Source of the DNA: Nitrospinota bacterium
Lineage (GTDB): Bacteria; Nitrospinota_A; UBA7883; JACRGQ01
Length of the DNA: 38,324 nucleotides
NCBI GenBank assembly: GCA_016212275.1
Contig: JACRGR010000046.1
Location: 1-38,324, forward strand
Direction: 5' to 3'
The notes below the pieces were generated by a model. That model worked only from the letters and a program-made list of their open reading frames with translations, was not told where the DNA came from and did not search any database. Shown in pieces: positions 32,363 to 38,324 of the stretch; the first letter of the stretch is position 1, and every line of letters begins with the position of its first letter. A program made the position numbers and the translations under genes.

Positions 32363-33856
32363 TTACCGTTTGCCGGCGGAGAAGCGGCCTTCCCACTGAA
32401 CGCCGGGCGCGTTCGGGTCGGTCGGCACATTCGCGTCGGCCCATTTCAGTTCGCCTTTCAGGTAGCGGTCAATGCCCACGGCGGCATTCTTCGCCTGGCC
32501 CATCGCCAGTATCACGGTACTGCCGCCGGTGATGGCGTCGCCCCCCGCGAACACGCCGGGCTTGCTGGTCTGGCAGGTTTTTTGGTCCACCATCACGATG
32601 CCCCACTTGTTGATCCGCACTTCCTTGTCGGTGGAGGGGATGATCGGGTTCACGTCGCACCCCAGCGAGAAGACTATGGTGTCCACATCGTCCACCACGA
32701 ACTCGCCGGTGCCAACGGGCTTGCGCCTGCCGGACGAATCCGGCTCCGAGAGCGCCATCTTCTCGCACTTGATGGCCTTCACGAAGTTGTTCTCGTCCGC
32801 GATGATCTCCACCGGGTTGTGGAGCCACTTCCAGTTCAGGAATTCCTGTTCGGCGTGTTCCAGTTCCTCGGTGCGCGCCGGGGCTTCGGCCCGCGTTCTG
32901 CGGTAGTAGCAGGTGACGTCCGCGCCCAGCCGCTTGGCGGTGCGGAGCGTGTCCATGGCGGTATTGCCCGCGCCGATGACGGCCACCCGTTTGCCCTGAT
33001 AGAGCGGGGTGGCGTATTTCGGGAACTTGAGCGCCTGCATGAGGTAGATGCGGGTGAGGTACTCGTTGGCGCTGTACACGCCGCTGGAGTTTTCCCCCTT
33101 GATGCCCAGCATCTTGGGCAGGCCCGCGCCGGACGCGATGAACACCGCGTCGAACTTTTCGTTCACCAGCAGGTCGTCCAGCGTGAGCACCTTGCCGATG
33201 ATCATGTCGTACACGAACTGCACGCCGATCTTTTCCAGCATGTGGATGTCTTCGTCAATGATGTCCAAGGGCAACCGGAAGCGCGGAATGCCGTACACCA
33301 TCACGCCGCCGCCGCGGTGGAACGCCTCGAATACCACCACTTCGTGCCCGCGGATGCGTAGCTCGTACGCGGCGGTAAGCCCCGCCGGGCCGGAGCCGAC
33401 GACCGCCACCTTTTTGCCGGTGGCGGCGGGGATTTCGGGGAGGATGTAGGTGCCGTGCTCGCGTTCCCAGTCGGCGGCGAACCGCTCCAGGCCGCCGATG
33501 CCCACCGGCTCGGCTTTTTTGCCCACCACGCACAGCGCCTGGCACTGCTTGTCCTGCGGGCACACCCGTCCGCACGCGGCGGGCAGGAAGTTGGTTTCGC
33601 GTATTTTCTTGGCCGCTTCGGCCACTTTCCCCTGCTCGATGAGGTGGATGAACGCGGGGATGTCTATTCCCACCGGGCACCCTTCGATGCATCCGGGCTT
33701 TTTGCACTGGATGCACCGCTGGGCTTCCTGCTTCGCCTGTTCCAGCGTGTAGCCGACCGGCACTTCCTCGAAATTGTGTATCCGCAGTTCCGCCTTGTTG
33801 AGCGGCATGTGGACGAATTTTATCGCCATCCGTTCTTTTGTGCTTAATTCCGCCAT
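32363..33856 (-). CDS. nfnB: NADP-binding large subunit of NfnAB-type transhydrogenase / GltD-like oxidoreductase
   Basis: A 497-residue flavoprotein of the glutamate synthase small-subunit (GltD) superfamily. Next to an NfnA gene it is best read as NfnB, of the electron-bifurcating NADH-dependent ferredoxin:NADP+ oxidoreductase. Two [4Fe-4S] sites are supplied by Cys48, 51, 56, 60 and Cys95, 99, 105, 109. VAVVGSGPAGLTAAYEL binds FAD and VAVIGAGNTAMDTLRTAKRL binds NADP(H). I chose the ATG at 33856 because GGGGAG is well spaced from it; the ATG two codons upstream is too close. A sulfide dehydrogenase-like role (SudA) is an alternative. The start is 14 bases after the nfnA stop. Confidence 0.9.
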   Translation of the reverse strand: MAELSTKERMAIKFVHMPLNKAELRIHNFEEVPVGYTLEQAKQEAQRCIQCKKPGCIEGCPVGIDIPAFIHLIEQGKVAEAAKKIRETNFLPAACGRVCPQDKQCQALCVVGKKAEPVGIGGLERFAADWEREHGTYILPEIPAATGKKVAVVGSGPAGLTAAYELRIRGHEVVVFEAFHRGGGVMVYGIPRFRLPLDIIDEDIHMLEKIGVQFVYDMIIGKVLTLDDLLVNEKFDAVFIASGAGLPKMLGIKGENSSGVYSANEYLTRIYLMQALKFPKYATPLYQGKRVAVIGAGNTAMDTLRTAKRLGADVTCYYRRTRAEAPARTEELEHAEQEFLNWKWLHNPVEIIADENNFVKAIKCEKMALSEPDSSGRRKPVGTGEFVVDDVDTIVFSLGCDVNPIIPSTDKEVRINKWGIVMVDQKTCQTSKPGVFAGGDAITGGSTVILAMGQAKNAAVGIDRYLKGELKWADANVPTDPNAPGVQWEGRFSAGKR

Positions 33857-33870
33857 TTTCATTCTCCCCG

Positions 33871-35499
33871 TTATTCAGCCGCCGCGAGGGCTTCTTTTTC
33901 CTGCGCCACGAACATTTTCTGCCGCTTCATCAATTGGTCGAAGTCCACCTCGTGCCCGTTGAAGTCCGGGCCGTGGAAGCAGGCGAACTTGGTTTGCCCG
34001 CCCACCGATACGCGGCACGCGCCGCACATGCCGGTGCCGTCCACCATGATGGCGTTCAGCGAGACGTACGTCTCGATGTTCAGCGGCTTGGTCATGTTCG
34101 ATACGGCGATCATCATCGGCACCGGGCCGATGGCCAGCACATGGGAGATGGTCTCGCCCCTTTTCAGTATCGCTTCCAGAGCGTGGGTGACGAACCCCTG
34201 TATGCCGTCGGTGCCGTCGTTGGTGGTGGTCATCACTTCGTCGCAGATGCCTTTCAGCTCGTCCACCATCAGCAGGAGGCTCTTGTTGCGCGCCCCCACC
34301 ACGCCGATCACGCGGTTGCCCAGCGCTTTCAGCGCGCGGGCGGTGGGCATCACCGCGCCGGTGCCGTAGCCGCCGCCGATCACCACGCAGGTCCCCTCGT
34401 GCTTTTTCACATGGGCCTTTTGGCCCAGCGGCCCCACGATGTCGGCCAGGCACGCGCCCACCGGCATTTGGGTTATCTCGCGCGAGGTGCGGCCCGCCGC
34501 CGCCACGATGATGTTGATGGTCCCTTTTTCGCGGTCCCATCCGCAGATGGAAAGCGGGATGCGCTCGGAGTATTCGCTGGGGCGGATGATGATGAACTGC
34601 CCAGCCTCGAGCTTTTTGGCGATGAGCGGCGCCTGAATGGTGTAGTAGTAGGTGTCCGGGCACAGTTCGCGCTTTTGCAGGACGCGGAACGACTGGAAGT
34701 ACTTGTTCTTCGCCGAGCCGTCCTGGCGGAAGTACTGCACATACTTGGCCGCCTCGTGCCGCACGATGAAGGCGTTGTCCCAGTTGTTTTCCTTGCCCAG
34801 GATGCCGTCGAATTTCTTGCCCATCTTGCCTTCCTGTTCGCCGGTGAGCATTCCCTTGGTGAGCATTTTGCCCAGTGCCCGCGCCGCGTTGTACCGCACC
34901 AGCGGCACGCGGTCGGTGAGCGCCTCGAAGGCGGTGTCGAACATCTTGAGGGTGGTGCCCGCGTCGAACGCGTCGGAGCCTATGTGGCGCGCCAGCCGTC
35001 CGGCGGCGTACAGGGCGGCGGAGCGCACCTGCGGGTTTTTCGCTTTCGCGGCGACCAGTATTTCGGGCATGGCCTTCAGCGTCTCGCCGTCGCGGAAATA
35101 CGCCAGCGCGCCCAGAAGGTTGATCATGGCGAAATCGTTTTCCCGGTTCTTGTTCAGCGCGTCCATCACCGGCTGTACCGCGTCTTTGCCGTTGGCGGCG
35201 ATGGCCCTGCCGAAGTGCGCCGACGATTCGTGGTCGGCGTCGGTCAATTCGGATATAAGGAAGCCCAAAACGGACGCGCCGAACTTGGCGATTTGTTTTT
35301 CGGCCCGCATCGCCAGGCGCGTCATGCCGCTCCGGCCCGCATAGTCGTGGAAAAAGAGCGTGGAGTACGCGGCGGCGAGTTCCGCCTTTTCCTCGGCGGA
35401 AAGGTCGGTTAACTTTTCGGACTGCGCGAGGGCCTTGCCGATGGCTTCCTCGTTGTCCATGTTTATCTGTTCGATGATCGCTTTTGTTCTTTCGGTCAT
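33871..35499 (-). CDS. nfnA: NfnA-type FAD/[2Fe-2S] oxidoreductase with N-terminal HEAT-like domain
   Basis: A 542-residue protein about twice the usual NfnA length. The C-terminal half (about 268-525) is a ferredoxin-NADP reductase-like subunit: FRVLQKRELCPDTYYYTIQA, RIPLSICGWDREKGTINIIV, the nucleotide loop VVIGGGYGTGAVMPTARALK, and the [2Fe-2S] ligands Asp488, Cys492, Cys495 and Cys507 (VDGTGMCGACR), the Asp plus three Cys set known in NfnA. The N-terminal half (1 to about 262) is all-helical with HEAT-like repeats (AMPEILVAAKAKNPQVRSAA, LVRYNAARALGKML). The frame is continuous through the join. The ATG at 35499 has AGGAAAG upstream. The role of the helical domain is unknown; docking of a partner protein is inference. 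Confidence 0.9.
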   Translation of the reverse strand: MTERTKAIIEQINMDNEEAIGKALAQSEKLTDLSAEEKAELAAAYSTLFFHDYAGRSGMTRLAMRAEKQIAKFGASVLGFLISELTDADHESSAHFGRAIAANGKDAVQPVMDALNKNRENDFAMINLLGALAYFRDGETLKAMPEILVAAKAKNPQVRSAALYAAGRLARHIGSDAFDAGTTLKMFDTAFEALTDRVPLVRYNAARALGKMLTKGMLTGEQEGKMGKKFDGILGKENNWDNAFIVRHEAAKYVQYFRQDGSAKNKYFQSFRVLQKRELCPDTYYYTIQAPLIAKKLEAGQFIIIRPSEYSERIPLSICGWDREKGTINIIVAAAGRTSREITQMPVGACLADIVGPLGQKAHVKKHEGTCVVIGGGYGTGAVMPTARALKALGNRVIGVVGARNKSLLLMVDELKGICDEVMTTTNDGTDGIQGFVTHALEAILKRGETISHVLAIGPVPMMIAVSNMTKPLNIETYVSLNAIMVDGTGMCGACRVSVGGQTKFACFHGPDFNGHEVDFDQLMKRQKMFVAQEKEALAAAE

Positions 35500-35699
35500 G
35501 GTTTTCTTTCCTGTTTCATTTATAAATGGCTCCCAAAACAGCGTTGCCCGTCCTTGGTTAATCCGATTCCCCGGAAAAAGAACGAGCATCCCGCACCCGC
35601 CGGACGCCGGTCCCCCCTCCAAAAACAGAGCGTAATATTACCACCCGCGAAAGTCAAAAGGCAATGATGGAATGGGGTTTGAGGCGGCGGGGGGCGCGG

Positions 35700-35705
35700 T
35701 ATAGG
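35700..35705 (+). promoter_or_regulatory. -10-like TATAGG near the cyclase start
   Basis: TATAGG ends eight bases before the ATG at 35714, with TTTGAG at 35678-35683 (16-bp spacing) as a possible -35. The run GGGGGG before the ATG could instead act as a poor ribosome site, so leaderless transcription is less certain here. Confidence 0.3.
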
Positions 35706-35713
35706 ATGGGGGG

Positions 35714-37180
35714 ATGGACAACCGGGAACCGGCGCGAAATTGGAAAATCCTCATCGTGGACGATGCCGAGGACGTGCGCGAACTGCTTTCGGAAACGCTC
35801 CGCTACCACAACTATCCCTCTATCACGGCGGTGGACGGGCGGGACGGCTTCGAGAAGTTCGAGGCGAACCCGGACATCCGGTTCGTCATCACCGATATGG
35901 ACATGCCGGTGATGAACGGCCTGGAGTTCATCCAAAAGCTTCGCGCGGCGAAGTACGACGTTCCGATACTGGTGCTGACCGGCCGGAAAGAGGTGGATAC
36001 CGCCATAAAGGTGATAAAAGCCGGGGCGGACGACTACTTGGTGAAGGATGGGGGCATTTCGGACGAAATACTGATACATACCCGCAAAGTGTTCGAGATG
36101 CGGAAGATATCCGACGAGGTAAAACGGCTGAACGGGATGCTGAAAGAGGCGAACGCCCAGCTCCAAACGCGCAACGAATTCATCCGCAAGACTTTTGGGC
36201 GGTACATGAGCGACGAGGTGGTGGAAAAACTTCTGGAATCGCCGGACGGCCTGAAGCTGGGGGGCGATTCGCTGACCGTGACGGTGATAATGACCGACCT
36301 GCGCGGCTTCTCGGCCCTGTGCGAAAAGTATCCTCCCGCAACGGTGGTGAAGATGCTCAACAACTACCTGAAGGAAATGACGGACATCATCTTCCGGCAC
36401 AACGGCACCATCAACGAGATATTGGGCGACGCGCTTCTCATCCTGTTCGGCGCGCCCGTCACTCGTCCCGACGACGCGGACCGCGCCATCGCCTGCGCCA
36501 TCGAGATGCAGTTGGCTATGGACCGGGTGAACGGGAAAAACCGGGAGGCGGGTTTGCCGGAACTGGAAATGGGGATCGGCATAAACACCGGCACGGTGGT
36601 GGCAGGCAATTTGGGATCGGACATCCGCGCAAAGTACGCGGTGGTGGGGAGCCATGTGAACCTGGCGGGGCGGGTGGAATCGTTCACCGTGGGGCGGCAG
36701 ATACTCGCCACCGAGTCCACGATCAGGGCCGCGAAAAGCGTGGTGAAAACGGGGGAAGAGTTCACTGTCCCCTTCAAGGGGTTTGCCCAGCCGGTGCGCG
36801 TGTGCGAAGTGAGGGGCATCGGGGGCGAATTCAACCTTTCCCTGCCGGTGGAAAAAACCGCGCCGGTGCCGCTTGAGCGGAAAATTACCGTGGCGTTCGA
36901 GGTGCTGGAGGGAAAGCACTCTACGGGGCAGAAGTTCATTGGAGCGCTCACCGCCCTGGCGGAAAACACGGCTCTCCTGCGCTCCGGGAGGGAATTGCCC
37001 ATCCATGCCAACCTTGTTATCACCATCACATGGGAGGAGAGGGCGGGAAGCATCGCTTCCATCAATGCCAAAGTGATGAAGGAAGCCGGTGAAGGGGAGT
37101 ACCACGTCAATTTCACGTTCGTGCCGCCCGAGGCGCGGGCGTTTTTCAATACCCTGCGTGGCGGGACCGGGGCAAAATGA
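35714..37180 (+). CDS. Response regulator with class III nucleotide cyclase and PilZ-like C-terminus
   Basis: A 488-residue signalling protein. Residues 10-125 are a receiver domain with phospho-acceptor Asp61 and Lys111. A short helical linker leads to a class III cyclase domain (about 185-335) with both metal Asp residues (Asp195 in TDLRGFS and Asp239 in GDALLILFGAP), plus Asn316 and Arg320 of the active site. The base-specifying positions are Glu235 and Ser313 rather than the Lys and Asp of adenylate cyclases, so the product could be cGMP. About 385-478 looks like a PilZ-type domain (FIGALTALAENTALLRSGRE), which would bind cyclic di-GMP in canonical members, although the RxxxR motif is not obvious. 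The stop overlaps the next ATG (ATGA). Confidence 0.9.
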   Translation: MDNREPARNWKILIVDDAEDVRELLSETLRYHNYPSITAVDGRDGFEKFEANPDIRFVITDMDMPVMNGLEFIQKLRAAKYDVPILVLTGRKEVDTAIKVIKAGADDYLVKDGGISDEILIHTRKVFEMRKISDEVKRLNGMLKEANAQLQTRNEFIRKTFGRYMSDEVVEKLLESPDGLKLGGDSLTVTVIMTDLRGFSALCEKYPPATVVKMLNNYLKEMTDIIFRHNGTINEILGDALLILFGAPVTRPDDADRAIACAIEMQLAMDRVNGKNREAGLPELEMGIGINTGTVVAGNLGSDIRAKYAVVGSHVNLAGRVESFTVGRQILATESTIRAAKSVVKTGEEFTVPFKGFAQPVRVCEVRGIGGEFNLSLPVEKTAPVPLERKITVAFEVLEGKHSTGQKFIGALTALAENTALLRSGRELPIHANLVITITWEERAGSIASINAKVMKEAGEGEYHVNFTFVPPEARAFFNTLRGGTGAK

Positions 37181-38324
37181 TCGGCGCCGGTCGTCGCGCG
37201 GCCTTTGCGGCCCTTTTTCTCGCGGTGTTCGCACAGGCCGGATATGCGGACGATGCTCCCAATCTCCACTCCATTGAAAGGCGCCGGGACCAGTTCCCGA
37301 AAGATTTTGCCTACTTCATCTACCCGATAGCCGGGAGCATTCCCGGCCTCGGCTCCGCTTCCGGCGCGGGGGCCACCCTGGCCAACATTGACGAAACGAA
37401 TATTGATTTCTCCGGCTTTTACGTCACCGGAGATTTCAGCGCCTCCGGCGCGACCCTATTGGACATACACGCCATCCCGGAGCGGCTGGTGTTCAATCTG
37501 GGGGCGTATACCTATAGCGTGGCTCCCAAGGTGTTCCGGCGCGGGATGGACTCGCAGAAGAACGACTACATCCTGCCGTTCTTCGAGGGGAACGCCAATG
37601 TTGTGCAAGCCGCGCTGACGTATGACGAGCGGCGGTATGAGTTGTACGCAAGGTTTATGACTTCCTCCGGCAAGCTTTCCCGCGTGCTGGACAGCAACCG
37701 CAACGAATTTTCCAATATCGACAAAAGCCTGCAAACCGAGAACAGCCTGGCGCTCGGCTTCACCGCCGACCTGACGGACGACGTGCAGGATCCGCGGCAT
37801 GGGGCGCGGGCGGAAGGGGTGCGCCGCTCCAATTTCGAGCAGAGATACCTCACCAGCAGGTTCGATGTGTACGACCTCAATTTCACCGGTTATGTCCCGG
37901 TGGGGTCGAGCAGTACCTGGGCATTCAACGCTTTTTACTCGACGGCGGTGCGGCAGGAGGCGGCCACCACCGACCGGGCGGAGCTTCGGAACGCCATCGG
38001 CCTCAATTGCGGACAGTACACGGATGCCACCGCGCGGGCACAGTGCGACGCCACGGAGGAGCGGTTTTTGAACGACCGGATAGCCTTTAACGAGAACGGC
38101 GTCGCCACATGGCTGGGCGGCACCCAGCGCCTGCGCTCGTATCCCAACGGCAGGTACTTTGCCGGGAAGGCGGCCTTCTACGGAACCGAACTTCGGCTGA
38201 ACATCACGGATGAGCGGACGCTGATGGATTGGTATATCCTGCGCGGCCTGCGGACGAACCTCCAGCTTGCGTTTTTCGCCGAAGTGGGGAGCGTGGCGGA
38301 TAGCGACGCGGAATTGAACAAGCG
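37177..38324 (+). CDS. Omp85/BamA-like outer-membrane surface antigen protein (3' end beyond window)
   Basis: The first 382 codons of a gene that runs off the right edge. A signal peptide (MIGAGRRAAFAALFLAVFAQ, then AGYA before DD) gives a likely cleavage after Ala24. The mature part is rich in Tyr, Phe and alternating residues typical of beta strands. DDVQDPRHGARAEGV and GTQRLRSYPNGRYFAGKAAF followed by YGTELRLNI resemble the D15/Omp85 surface-antigen barrel, the latter like its conserved (V/L)RGY loop. No POTRA repeats are obvious before the barrel, so this is more like a small Omp85 relative than BamA itself. It is coupled to the cyclase gene by ATGA. Its C-terminus cannot be checked. Confidence 0.8.
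   Translation, partial: MIGAGRRAAFAALFLAVFAQAGYADDAPNLHSIERRRDQFPKDFAYFIYPIAGSIPGLGSASGAGATLANIDETNIDFSGFYVTGDFSASGATLLDIHAIPERLVFNLGAYTYSVAPKVFRRGMDSQKNDYILPFFEGNANVVQAALTYDERRYELYARFMTSSGKLSRVLDSNRNEFSNIDKSLQTENSLALGFTADLTDDVQDPRHGARAEGVRRSNFEQRYLTSRFDVYDLNFTGYVPVGSSSTWAFNAFYSTAVRQEAATTDRAELRNAIGLNCGQYTDATARAQCDATEERFLNDRIAFNENGVATWLGGTQRLRSYPNGRYFAGKAAFYGTELRLNITDERTLMDWYILRGLRTNLQLAFFAEVGSVADSDAELNK

Overview
The window is a dense, G+C-rich bacterial chromosome segment. It comes from a diderm: lpxK (lipid A), a signal-peptide-bearing Omp85/BamA-like barrel at the right edge and a secreted tandem-PDZ protein are present. Split glycine decarboxylase (gcvPA/gcvPB), an E-type succinate dehydrogenase (sdhABE), class I two-subunit fumarase, NfnAB transhydrogenase, a haem-c chemoreceptor and three B12-binding radical SAM proteins suggest an anaerobic or facultative environmental lineage of Desulfobacterota/Nitrospirota/Nitrospinota type. 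I cannot name the organism from this sequence. No rRNA, tRNA or CRISPR array was seen.

Layout, left to right. 1-273 is the start of an HU gene (minus). 508-5296 is a plus-strand glycine-cleavage operon (yjbQ-like, gcvT, gcvH, gcvPA, gcvPB). 5346-7115 holds an IF2_N-like membrane protein and ychF. 7361-9933 (minus) holds hisG, pyrE, a small conserved unknown and lpxK. 10123-10899 is a FliA/WhiG sigma factor preceded by a possible leaderless upstream ORF. 10888-15844 (minus) runs from a PDZ protein through smpB to a biotin cluster bioH, bioC and a fused bioD-bioA, with start/stop overlaps inside the biotin part. 15921-19846 holds a DUF1848 protein, two small basic proteins, a haem-c methyl-accepting protein and an exported unknown.

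19843-24361 (minus) is a translationally coupled array of three paralogous B12/radical SAM proteins of unknown product, divergent from an Lgt-family gene with altered active-site residues and followed by an EamA transporter. 26497-31462 (minus) is a TCA segment, fumarase alpha and beta then sdhA, sdhB and sdhE, catalysing malate/fumarate/succinate interconversion. 31463-32362 is a repeat-rich island with a ~470-bp element bounded by 29-bp inverted repeats and carrying an A+T-rich gene remnant. 32363-35499 (minus) is nfnB and an nfnA with an extra N-terminal helical-repeat domain. 35714 to the end (plus) is a receiver-cyclase-PilZ-like protein and a truncated Omp85-like gene.

The most promising items are the triple radical SAM array beside the odd Lgt homologue, the HEAT-like/NfnA fusion, the cyclase with guanylate-cyclase-like specificity residues, the inverted-repeat element, and a recurring arrangement in which a -10-like hexamer ends only 6-8 bases before an ATG, hinting at leaderless transcripts.
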